64,000 bases of DNA from Symbiodinium natans (Eukaryota; Sar; Dinophyceae; Suessiales; Symbiodiniaceae): positions 232,501 through 296,500 of the forward strand of contig CAJNDS010002194.1 in NCBI GenBank assembly GCA_905221605.1. Reading direction: 5' to 3'. The notes beneath the pieces were generated by a model. The model worked only from the letters and a program-made list of their open reading frames with translations, was not told the origin of the DNA and made no database searches. Positions within the stretch are counted from its first letter, which is position 1. The number at the start of each line of letters is the position of its first letter. The translations under genes were made by a program, and so were the position numbers. Below, piece after piece: positions 57,360 through 64,000 of the stretch.

Positions 57360-57847
57360 GTTTAGGGTTTAGGGTTTAGGGTTTGGCGTTTAGGGTTTAG
57401 GGTTTGGGGTTTAGGGTAGAAAGGACCCCCCATATATTTTGAGGCGCTTTTGGTCTCTTTCGGTGCATTTCCAAGGCAAGCCCCCCACCCTAAGCCATAA
57501 ACCCGAAAACCGGGGAGGGGGGGGGAGGGGGCGGGCTATTTCGGCACAACATGGAGCATGTACCTTGGTGTGTGTACCTATATATACATATATACGAAAC
57601 AATGCAAACTACAGCTGCATATATATATATATATATATATATTCACACACATGCACCCCTTTATTTTTTCAAGCAGTCACATTCCTACGCCCTGGGACGC
57701 TTATATGGGACCTTAGGGCTGCTTTGGGTGTTGTTTGGGGTTACTTAGGTATATACGGACTATGTAAATGGCTACAAAGGGGGGTATATAGGGGAATAAG
57801 ATGAAGGGTCCCTCCTAGGGGTCCCTCCTTATACCCCTTAATTTCAG
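57360..57847. other. putative intron: TTTAGGG start, (AT)n, unique
   Basis: TTTAGGG/TTTGGGG to 57420, unique with a 21-base (TA)n near 57619, ending CTTAATTTCAG. An open frame at 57439-57804 crosses the microsatellite and is not supported. Confidence 0.55.
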
Positions 57848-57903
57848 GTGACGGAGGAGGTCGTCTCCAACGCACTTGGCGGCGTGTGGCTTGGCCGCCG
57901 AGG
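57848..57903 (+). CDS. chain B, exon 5 (56 bp)
   Basis: TAATTTCAG acceptor. In the phase set by exon 4 with a GT donor it reads GDGGGRLQRTWRRVAWPPR; if the junctions shift by one base it reads VTEEVVSNALGGVWLGRR, which looks more natural. Both connect in frame to 58015. TTTAGGG follows. Confidence 0.5.
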
Positions 57904-58014
57904 GTTTAGGGTTAAGGGGTTAAGGGGTTAAGGGGTTAAGGGGTTAAGGGGTTTTGGGTTTAGGGTTTAGGGTTTAGGGTTTAGGGGTGTTTTGGGCTTA
58001 GGATCTTCAACTAG
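57904..58014. repeat. (TTAAGGGG)n then (TTTAGGG)n
   Basis: Five AAGGGGTT octamers between TTTAGGG words, then unique 57985-58014 ending CAACTAG. Confidence 0.9.
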
Positions 58015-58101
58015 TCCTCAGCTGAGAGGTTCGAAGCCACCAACCCTTTGCTGGCGGGCGTGCTGCCGGGCCGCAAGCGGAGACAACCTGAACCCAAGTA
58101 A
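58015..58101 (+). CDS. chain B, exon 6 with stop (87 bp)
   Basis: CAACTAG (or CCTCAG at 58020) acceptor; reads AERFEATNPLLAGVLPGRKR, then RQPEPK and TAA at 58099. Strongly basic C-terminus. Closes a six-island chain of ~140 codons. Confidence 0.55.
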   Translation, partial: SSAERFEATNPLLAGVLPGRKRRQPEPK

Positions 58102-58129
58102 AACCCAGAACCCTTTCAGCCCGAAGCCC

Positions 58130-58255
58130 TAAACCCTGAACCCTAAACCACAACCCCTAAATCCTAAACCCCAAACCCCAAACCCCAAACCCCAAACCTT
58201 AAACCCTAAACCCTAAACCCCAAACCCTAAACCCCAAACCCCAAACCCTAAACCT
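58130..58255. repeat. (CCCCAAA)n / (CCCTAAA)n array
   Basis: Upstream flank of the next island. Confidence 0.95.
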
Positions 58256-58259
58256 CCAG

Positions 58260-58352
58260 TGCGAGCCCAGGTTCGTGGACAGCGAGACCTCCACCAATGC
58301 TTTGGGCTTGGAGGTGCAGCTCAATGCCACCGGCCTGACTATGGGCCGCTTG
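58260..58352 (+). CDS. exon-like island (93 bp)
   Basis: AACCTCCAG acceptor; 31 whole codons read CEPRFVDSETSTNALGLEVQ, then LNATGLTMGRL; donor GTTGAGGGG. Has an NAT sequon and looks extracellular. It starts a new unit after the chain B stop. Confidence 0.5.
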
Positions 58353-58365
58353 GTTGAGGGGCTTT

Positions 58366-58570
58366 GGGGGGGTTTAGGGGTCTAGGGTTTGGGGGTGTGG
58401 GGGTCTAGGGGCTTTAGGGGTTTTAGGGGTTTTAGGGGCTTTAGGGGCTTTAGGGGTTTTAGGGGTTTTAGGGGTTTTAGGGGTTTTAGGGGTTTTAGGG
58501 GTTTTAGGGGTTTTAGGGGTTTTAGCGTTCTTAGCGGTTTTAGCGGTTTTAGCGGTTTTAGGTTCATTTG
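58366..58570. repeat. (TTTTAGGGG)n nonamer array
   Basis: GGGGTTTTA units with GCGGTTTTA at the right end; the long GFRGFRGFR and antisense LKPLKPLKP frames are repeat translations. Confidence 0.95.
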
Positions 58571-58678
58571 GGGCTTTAGGGGTCTAGTACAGGGGTCTAG
58601 TGACGTTTAGGTCATGCAAGGTTTCTGTGTCTTTTGTCCATAAAGAGCTGTTAGAACTGAAGCTGCCTATGGAGTTGT

Positions 58679-59011
58679 TTGCTGGTGCTCTGTGTGTTTC
58701 TGGTTCCTTCAGCAAATCCCAAGTGGCCGTCGCAGCCGGGATCTAGTGGTAGGGCTGAGGGTAGCCCAACCCGAAACCCTCGTTCTTCTGTATTTCCCTT
58801 GAATAACTGTCCGCAGTTTGGAATAACTGTCCGCAGTTTGGACAGGTCGATGTCGTTTAGGTTTGTGCAGCTTTTTGGGCCCTTCCCCCCCTTCTGGGTT
58901 GAGGGTTTCGGGTCCCGCCATAACATCTCAAGCAATACGACCGACTGTGACATGCTAAGAAGGCAGTCAGCCCTAAAACCTACATCCCACCAAACCAGCA
59001 CTAAACCCTAA
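58679..59011 (+). CDS. open frame, 110 codons, weak gene candidate
   Basis: Begins MLVLCVFLVPSANPKWPSQP, contains a perfect 20-bp tandem duplication (58801-58820, 58821-58840), and ends in CCCTAAA-derived residues. TTCCTTCAG at 58712-58720 could be an acceptor for the middle part. The antisense frame 58651-59001 is equally long. Undecided. Confidence 0.3.
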   Translation: MLVLCVFLVPSANPKWPSQPGSSGRAEGSPTRNPRSSVFPLNNCPQFGITVRSLDRSMSFRFVQLFGPFPPFWVEGFGSRHNISSNTTDCDMLRRQSALKPTSHQTSTKP

Positions 59012-59047
59012 AACCAGCCCCTACAGCCCCCTAAGCCGTAAGCCCTT

Positions 59048-59165
59048 AACCCTAAACCCTAAACCCTAAACCCTGAACCCTGAACCCTGAACCCTGAGCC
59101 CTGAGCCCTGAACCCTGAACCCTGAACCCTGACCCTAAATCCTAAACCCTAAACCCTAAACCCTA
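59048..59165. repeat. (CCCTGAA)n / (CCCTAAA)n array
   Basis: A homogeneous CCCTGAA block flanked by CCCTAAA. Confidence 0.95.
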
Positions 59166-59367
59166 CAGGCCCCAGAAGGCTGAAGTCGAAACACCAAGAG
59201 AAGTTACTTTGGTCCCTTACTCGGGTCCCGTGCCTCCTCGAATCCATAGGGCTTGTCAGGGAGCGGGGTTCAGGGGGTGGGTCTGTGGCCCAAGGTTCCA
59301 GAATGCTCCCCACTACTTCTTAAGGCTCCCTACTGTAAGCTTCCCTAAGGTGAACCCCCCCATGAAC

Positions 59368-59399
<32 letters not shown>

Positions 59400-59640
59400 T
59401 TCCCCCCCCCTCCCTTAGGCGGTCCATCACTAAAGCGTCCTGAAATTCGGGCCCTTGGGTTTTGCAGGGTAGATAAGGGGGGGTATGTAAGGGTTCCCCA
59501 ATTTAGGGTTTAGGGTTAGGGTTGAGGGTTTAGGGTTTAGGGTTTGGGGGTTTGGGGTTCCCGGTTTAGGGTTTAGGGTTTAGGGTTTAGGGTTTAGGGT
59601 TTAGGGTTCAGGATATGTTTAGATTAACCGAGTCTTCCAG
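59166..59640. other. unique DNA, poly(C) and TTTAGGG array
   Basis: A 31-base C run (59369-59399), a C-rich tail to 59415, then TTTAGGG 59503-59610. An ORF at 59209-59418 ends in the C run and is not supported. Confidence 0.6.
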
Positions 59641-59731
59641 GTGGCAACTACCGCCTCTACGTTTTTGTGCGCGAGGACCCTGACCATTGCAACGCCTCTC
59701 GTCCGCTTCTCTCTGCCTCTCCAGAACCGCG
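59641..59731 (+). CDS. exon-like island (91 bp)
   Basis: GTCTTCCAG acceptor; reads GNYRLYVFVREDPDHCNASR, then PLLSASPEP; the donor is GTTTAGGG. YRLYVFVRED with a sequon (NAS) resembles a beta-strand of an extracellular repeat domain. Among the best islands. Confidence 0.55.
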
Positions 59732-60282
59732 GTTTAGGGTTTAGGGTTTAGGGTTTAGGGTTTTGGGTTCAGGGTTCAGAGTTCAGGGTTCAGGGGAATG
59801 GTCATGTAGGGTTTTCTCAAGGCTTTAGTTTGATTGTTCGAGGCTTCCGGGGTTTAGGTGCAAGTAGTGGATTTAGGGGGTTGAGGGGGTTTCAGCAGTT
59901 GAGTGCGAGGCACAATGCACTGAACCGAGACGCAAAACACTAAACCCGAAACCCTAACCCGAAACCCTAGACCCTAAGCCCTAAACCCTACCCCTCGAAC
60001 TGCGTATAAAGCCTTGGTACCTCTCAAGGCCTTTCAGCCCCCCTTTTGCGAGGCCTTGAGCCGGTTTGCTCCAAAAGGACCCCAATAACCCTGAATCCCC
60101 ACCCCAAATGCGACTTAGGTTCAGGCTTTTAAGGTTTAGGCTTTTAAGGTTTAGGCTTTTAGGGTTTGGGGTTTTAAGGTTTAGGGTTTAAGGGTGTAGG
60201 GTTCAGGGCTCAGGGCCTCGGGATTGCTCACAGTGGAATCTACCCATACCGGGGCTCAAATGCAAGCTTTCTGATCATCCCT
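59732..60282. other. TTTAGGG array and unique DNA
   Basis: TTTAGGG 59732-59770, unique to 59930, CCCTAAA words 59938-59990, (TTTTAAGG)-type words 60118-60190; no supported gene. Confidence 0.5.
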
Positions 60283-60545
60283 TTAACCCCAAAACCCCAA
60301 AGCCACAAAACCCCCAAAGCCCCAAAGCCCCCATCACCCCAAAAACCCCCAAAACCCCAAAAACCCCAAAAACCCCAAAAACCCCAAAAACCCCAGCACC
60401 CCAACACCCCAACACCCGAACACCCCAAAAAAACCCAAAAACCTAAGACCCCAGAACCCCCAGACCCCAAAACAACCGAAAACAAAACCCAGCATACACC
60501 CAAAGTAAATCAAAAGAAAAGCAAAAACCCCAAAACCCCAAGCCC
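60283..60545. repeat. (CCCCAAAA)n-type array
   Basis: Units ACCCCAAAA and CACCCCAA for ~260 bp, a variant with four As. The antisense Gly/Trp-rich frame 60240-60503 is a repeat translation. Confidence 0.9.
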
Positions 60546-60582
60546 AAAAAGCGCTAGAAGCCCTAAACCAACTCCTGACCAG

Positions 60583-60657
60583 AGGGCCCCTGCACCAACC
60601 ATGAGTCTGTTGCCTCGCTGGCCTTCCACATATGCCCGGATCCCCAGTTCGCGGGCA
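60583..60657 (+). CDS. exon-like island (~75 bp)
   Basis: CCTGACCAG acceptor; reads GPCTNHESVASLAFHICPDP, then QFAGRG. A GC donor inside GCGGGCAGGG is possible. CTNHES includes a sequon, and the ICPDPQ stretch echoes CFSDPQC of the 51730 island. Confidence 0.45.
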
Positions 60658-60669
60658 GGGGGCTTGGAG

Positions 60670-60895
60670 GGCTTTAGGGTTTAGGGTTTAGGATTTAGGG
60701 TTTAGGGTTTAGGGTTTAGGGTTTGTGTTTTAGGGTTTCGGGTTTAGGGATTTAGGGTTTTAGGGTTTTAGGGTTTTAGGGTTTTAGGGTTTTAGGGTTT
60801 TAGGGTTTTAGGGTTTTAGGGTTTTAGGGTTTTAGGGTTTTAGGGTTTAGGGTTTAGGGTTTAGGGTTTTTAGGGGTCAGGGGTTTAGGGTTTCA
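60670..60895. repeat. (TTTAGGG)n and (TTTTAGGG)n array
   Basis: About 12 octamers TTTTAGGG between heptamer blocks. Confidence 0.95.
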
Positions 60896-60907
60896 GGGTT
60901 CCTTAAG

Positions 60908-60934
60908 AAGGACTCCTATGCAGTTCAAGTCAAG
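60908..60934 (+). CDS. exon-like micro-island (27 bp)
   Basis: CCTTAAG acceptor; KDSYAVQVK in nine whole codons; donor GTACAC. The frame continues to VHFELG if the donor is not used. Weak because of size. Confidence 0.3.
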
Positions 60935-61009
60935 GTACACTTTGAGCTAGGGCCCCAAAACCCAAACCCTAGCTCTGCTCTTGACTCCAAGTCCGCGTCA
61001 ACCCCAAAC

Positions 61010-61135
61010 CCGAAGCCCCAAACCCTGAACCCTAAACCCTAAACCCTTGTAAAACCCTACACCCTACACCCTAAACCCTAATCCCTAAATCCTAAACCCT
61101 AAACCCTAAACCCTAAACCCTAAACCCTAAACTCT
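61010..61135. repeat. (CCCTAAA)n array
   Basis: Heptamers with CCCTACA variants. Confidence 0.95.
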
Positions 61136-61170
61136 ACCCTTGGGAGCGGCTATCAGGGTTTCGGGTGTAG

Positions 61171-61235
61171 GGTCTGAGAGGCCCTGGATTTCTCTCCCCT
61201 CTGCCGAGACGAGTTTTTTTTGCCTGGTGGATTGA
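61171..61235 (+). CDS. exon-like island ending in stop (65 bp)
   Basis: GGTGTAG acceptor; reads SERPWISLPSAETSFFCLVD and TGA at 61233; followed within 10 bp by a CCCTAAA array. Confidence 0.4.
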
Positions 61236-61239
61236 GGGC

Positions 61240-61395
61240 ACCCTAAACCCTAAACCCTAAACCCTAAACCCTAAACCCTAAACCCTAAACCCTAAACCCT
61301 AAACCCTAAACCCTAAACCCTAAACCCTAAAACCCTAAAACCCTAAAACCCTAAAACCCTAAAACCCTAAAACCCTAAAACCCTAAAACCCTAAA
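61240..61395. repeat. (CCCTAAA)n then (CCCTAAAA)n array
   Basis: Eleven heptamers then eight octamers. Confidence 0.97.
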
Positions 61396-61404
61396 GCGAG
61401 AGAG

Positions 61405-61478
61405 CACACTTCGCTGGGAGGTCACGACGCCCAGCCTGGCGAGGAGACCAACCCAAAGCCCAAGAATTCGGACCCAGG
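61405..61478 (+). CDS. exon-like island (74 bp)
   Basis: CGAGAGAG acceptor after CCCTAAAA repeats; reads HTSLGGHDAQPGEETNPKPK, then NSDP; donor GTTTAGGG. Hydrophilic. Confidence 0.5.
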
Positions 61479-61489
61479 GTTTAGGGTTC

Positions 61490-61559
61490 AGGATTCAGAG
61501 TCTAGGGTTTAGGGTTTAGGGTTTAGGGTTTAGGGTTTAGGGTTTAGGGTTTAGGGTCC
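61490..61559. repeat. (TTTAGGG)n array
   Basis: Eight units after the donor. Confidence 0.95.
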
Positions 61560-61599
61560 CCAAACCCCTTGGAGACTAAATGAGCCCAAGTAAGAGTTT

Positions 61600-61722
61600 A
61601 TGGCCCCTATGCCATGGGCATTATGGTACTTCCTGGGGGCAATTTTCCCAATTCTAGGGGTCACCTTGGTCCCCGTCTTGTTCACCAGACCAGCCGAATT
61701 CCCTTACGCAGGTATACCTTGA
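61600..61722 (+). CDS. small membrane-type ORF (40 aa)
   Basis: ATG to TGA; reads MAPMPWALWYFLGAIFPILG, then VTLVPVLFTRPAEFPYAGIP. One long hydrophobic stretch (residues ~6-29). It lies inside a putative intron, between TTTAGGG (61490) and TTTAAGGG (61755) arrays. It may be chance or part of a mobile element. Confidence 0.3.
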   Translation: MAPMPWALWYFLGAIFPILGVTLVPVLFTRPAEFPYAGIP

Positions 61723-61754
61723 AACTTTGAAATCCCTGAGACCAGAGTCGAATT

Positions 61755-61912
61755 GTAGGGGTTAGGGTTTAGGGTTTAAGGGTTTAAGGGTTTAAGGGTT
61801 TAAGGGTTTAAGGGTTTAAGGGTTTAAGGGTTTAAGGGTTTAAGGGTTTAAGGGTTTAAGGGTTTAAGGGTTTAAGGGTTTAAGGGTTTAAGGGTTTAAG
61901 GGTTTCGGGTTT
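61755..61912. repeat. (TTTAAGGG)n octamer array
   Basis: About 18 units of a variant with a duplicated A. Confidence 0.97.
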
Positions 61913-62054
61913 CGGTCGAATAATTACTAGTAGTATTCCCTTGTGGTCCTTTGTAATTATACTACAATACCCCTGCCCCATCCATACCTTATTCTAATCA
62001 TTCAGGTCCCTATAGGAGTTCCGCATAATCCCGAGCTTTGGTTTCCCCACCCAG
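61913..62054. other. short dispersed element and unique DNA
   Basis: AATTACTAGTAGTATTCCCT at ~61920 matches AATTGCTAGTAGTATTCGCC near 14802 and AAATTCTAGTAGTATTCCTT near 36140; a dispersed repeat. Confidence 0.55.
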
Positions 62055-62126
62055 CATGTCAACACTAAGAGGTCCCGTCGTGAATTGCAAGCGGGGTCGG
62101 TCGATGAAGCCATGCGGCGCCCCTAA
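62055..62126 (+). CDS. exon-like island ending in stop (72 bp)
   Basis: CCCCACCCAG acceptor; reads HVNTKRSRRELQAGSVDEAM, then RRP and TAA; the stop lies in the first CCCTAAA unit of the following array, so it could instead be a donorless misread. Confidence 0.4.
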   Translation, partial: HVNTKRSRRELQAGSVDEAMRRP

Positions 62127-62405
62127 ACCCTAAACCCTAAACCCTAAACCCTAAACCCTAAACCCTAAACCCTAAACCCTAAACCCTAAACCCTAAACCC
62201 TAAACCCTAAACCCTAAACCTAACCCTAAACCCTAAACCCTAAACCCTAAACCCTAAACCCTAAACCCTAAACCCTAAACCCTAAACCCTAAACCCTAAA
62301 CCCTAAACCCTAAACCCTTAACCCTTAGCCCTATACTATAGACCCTAAACCCTAAGCCCTAAGCCCTGAGCCCTAGGCCCTAAGCCCTAAGCCCTAAGCC
62401 CTAAA
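62121..62405. repeat. (CCCTAAA)n then (CCCTAAG)n array
   Basis: More than 28 heptamers followed by degenerate CCCTAAG/CCCTGAG. Confidence 0.97.
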
Positions 62406-62415
62406 CCCTGCCCAG

Positions 62416-62592
62416 GTGATTTTGGACGAAAATCGCGTTCTCGCCCATTCGCCGGCGTGACCGCGCCCGCCATCCTCGAAACTGTCGTCGCTCTTGGACG
62501 CCTGACAGAGTTCGGCAACTGCGGAACTGTCGTCACGTTTGGACGTCTGGGCGTGCTCTTGAGTCATGTGAAGGCTCTTGCGTGTCCACATG
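62416..62592 (+). CDS. exon-like island (177 bp)
   Basis: CTGCCCAG acceptor; reads DFGRKSRSRPFAGVTAPAIL, then ETVVALGRLTEFGNCGTVVT and FGRLGVLLSHVKALACPH; donor GTTTTAGGGG. Contains an internal repeat (ETVVALGRL / GTVVTFGRL) from a ~48-bp duplication. The antisense frame is open as well (SKRDDSSAVAELCQASKSDD). Confidence 0.5.
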
Positions 62593-62644
62593 GTTTTAGG
62601 GGTTTAGGGTTTAGGGGAAACCCCTTAACCCCCTAAACCCCTCG

Positions 62645-62812
62645 ATGGAAATGGGAAGCTCCGTCGCGGCCTTTGAGCGCCTGGGCTTGAGATTGGCCTC
62701 CAGAGCCACCTTGGGTGGCGCCCAGCACTGGGGCCGACGTATGCCGACGTTACTTGCACTAGGGGCTATAGGGCTTAGGGTTCCGGGTTTAGGGTTTAGG
62801 GTTCAGGGTTGA
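62645..62812 (+). CDS. open island with ATG, possible first exon
   Basis: Reads MEMGSSVAAFERLGLRLASR, then ATLGGAQHWGRRMPTLLALG before entering TTTAGGG-like sequence at ~62765. Arg/Ala/Ser-rich with few acidic residues, compatible with an organelle-targeting start. Confidence 0.45.
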   Translation: MEMGSSVAAFERLGLRLASRATLGGAQHWGRRMPTLLALGAIGLRVPGLGFRVQG

Positions 62813-62990
62813 GGGCTTAGGGCTTAGCGATGAGATTGAGCTTTCGGACTTTCGGAGTCTTCAGGTCTGTTTTGGGATGCTTGGGATGATGCCGGGGGGG
62901 GGATCGACGTGTCAGAGCTTTGGGGCAGGGGTCTGGGCCTTGAACAACACATTCCGAAAGCGCCATCTTCTTTTCTCCCGCTACGCTTAG

Positions 62991-63042
62991 CAAGGATTAC
63001 ATTGGTTCGTTCCCAAAAAACACCTGGGACACGTCAACGAGG
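62991..63042 (+). CDS. exon-like island (52 bp)
   Basis: CTACGCTTAG acceptor after a pyrimidine-rich TTCTTTTCTCCCG; reads KDYIGSFPKNTWDTSTR; donor GTTTAGGG. Another frame is open upstream (IDVSELWGRGLGLEQHIPKA). Confidence 0.45.
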
Positions 63043-63071
63043 GTTTAGGGTTCAGCAGGCAGCTCTTTTGA

Positions 63072-63329
63072 ATGGACCCTGAGCCCTCTGCCCGGACACT
63101 GCGCCCCAAAGCTGCCTCTCGGTGTTCGTTTCTCCCCAAAGTCTTTCAGGAGTGCTACAGCCACGTGTCCTACGCCAGAGAGCAGGGCATCCGCGACTAC
63201 CCCGGCAGGCGCTGCATCTCCCGACATGTAGCCTTTCTCAGGGAAGTGCCGACCCTAAACCTTACATCCAGCAGAAGAAGTCATGGTAGTGGTGGAGGTG
63301 GGGGTGGTCGTGGCCATGGTTGCCCCTAG
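63072..63329 (+). CDS. open island, 85 codons, host coding to ~63250
   Basis: ATG reads MDPEPSARTLRPKAASRCSF, then FQECYSHVSYAREQGIRDYP and GRRCISRHVAFLREV; after ~63250 it becomes Ser/Gly-rich. TCTTTCAG at ~63143 could be an acceptor, giving an exon EC.. onward. No family recognised. Composition changes sharply just downstream. Confidence 0.4.
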   Translation: MDPEPSARTLRPKAASRCSFLPKVFQECYSHVSYAREQGIRDYPGRRCISRHVAFLREVPTLNLTSSRRSHGSGGGGGGRGHGCP

Positions 63330-63715
63330 TCGTATCAGTAGCAGCATAATTATTTTGAGATTGTAATTGATAATCCACTTTTGCATAAACACTATTTAAT
63401 AATCCAGCAGTATGAACATAATTAAATCTAAATCCAATTTTTCAAATTCATTAGTTACATCATAAATATATTTTGAATATTTTTTGATATCGTATCAATG
63501 CTAAATCCTTATCCATATCACTTTTTTAACATATTTATTTAAATCAGTTTCATCCACATTTTGGATTAAACATTTTGTTTCCAGATACGTAACACTTATA
63601 ACATCAATATTAGTTTTTCATTTTATTTAGTTTATGAACCATATTTTCCTAGTTTTTTAGATACTTCCATTGACATTAAAATATTATATTCACCAATTTT
63701 ATATCCAGTTTTATC
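63319..63715 (-). pseudogene. AT-rich tract with broken minus-strand reading frames
   Basis: About 15-20% GC against ~50% for the rest. On the minus strand successive frames read as ordinary Lys/Asn/Ile/Tyr-rich protein: 63632-63715 (KTGYKIGEYNILMSMEVSKK), 63501-63617 (TNIDVISVTYLETKCLIQNV), ~63396-63486 (YIYDVTNEFEKLDLDLIMFI) and ~63319-63434 (FNYVHTAGLLNSVYAKVDYQ). They overlap or adjoin, so one gene broken by several indels is likely. The style resembles giant-virus, AT-rich protist or bacterial genes; the source is unknown. Indels may be real decay or homopolymer read errors. Confidence 0.5.
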
Positions 63716-63718
63716 AAT

Positions 63719-63986
<268 letters not shown>

Positions 63987-64000
63987 CATGCGCTCCCTGT

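Overview
The window looks like nuclear DNA of a dinoflagellate. The evidence is: very many interstitial arrays of the plant-type telomere word TTTAGGG/CCCTAAA; a degraded LINE with the GEAAHPGP-like endonuclease start and C-terminal RNase H that I associate with dinoflagellate LINEs; an intact Ty1/copia element whose LTR carries the last 11 bases of the dinoflagellate spliced leader; and tiny exon-like islands with GT or GC donors and AG acceptors, all on the + strand. The species cannot be named from sequence alone.

Layout: 1-3617 is repeat-rich DNA with three copies of a palindromic ~95-bp element. 3618-11371 is a frameshifted LINE (coiled-coil ORF1-like, APE endonuclease, RT, zinc knuckle plus RNase H). 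It is split by a ~1.1 kb insert (8106-9195) that itself holds CCCTAAA/TTTAGGG repeats and a 90-base G run, and it is bracketed by CCCCTAAA octamer arrays. 11434-40509 and 49150-63330 are a mosaic of short unique islands (27-215 bp) set in telomere-like arrays. About fifty of these islands read as protein in at least one frame and have splice-like edges. The recurring order is (CCCTAAA)n, AG, island, GT or GC, (TTTAGGG)n, so a putative intron begins with TTTAGGG and ends with CCCTAAA and could fold its own ends together. Palindromic MITE-like elements of several families lie inside the putative introns. Two runs of islands keep reading phase across successive junctions and end in a stop (38382-38878 and 56194-58101).

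40510-49149 is a complete 8.64-kb copia element with 5-bp target duplications (GGGAG), LTRs identical except for one 15-bp duplication, gag, pol (protease, integrase, RT, RNase H) and a third 442-codon ORF of unknown function in the position where env would sit. The element is saturated with the word ACTG on its sense strand, in coding and non-coding parts and in all three codon phases, and that bias stops at its edges. The integrase glutamate position is occupied by glycine.

The last ~670 bp change character: an A+T-rich tract (about 15-20% GC) with several broken minus-strand reading frames, then a ~270-bp (TAG)n microsatellite. This looks like foreign or misassembled DNA. All host gene calls are inferred from short open islands; transcript data would be decisive, and no host protein is named with confidence.
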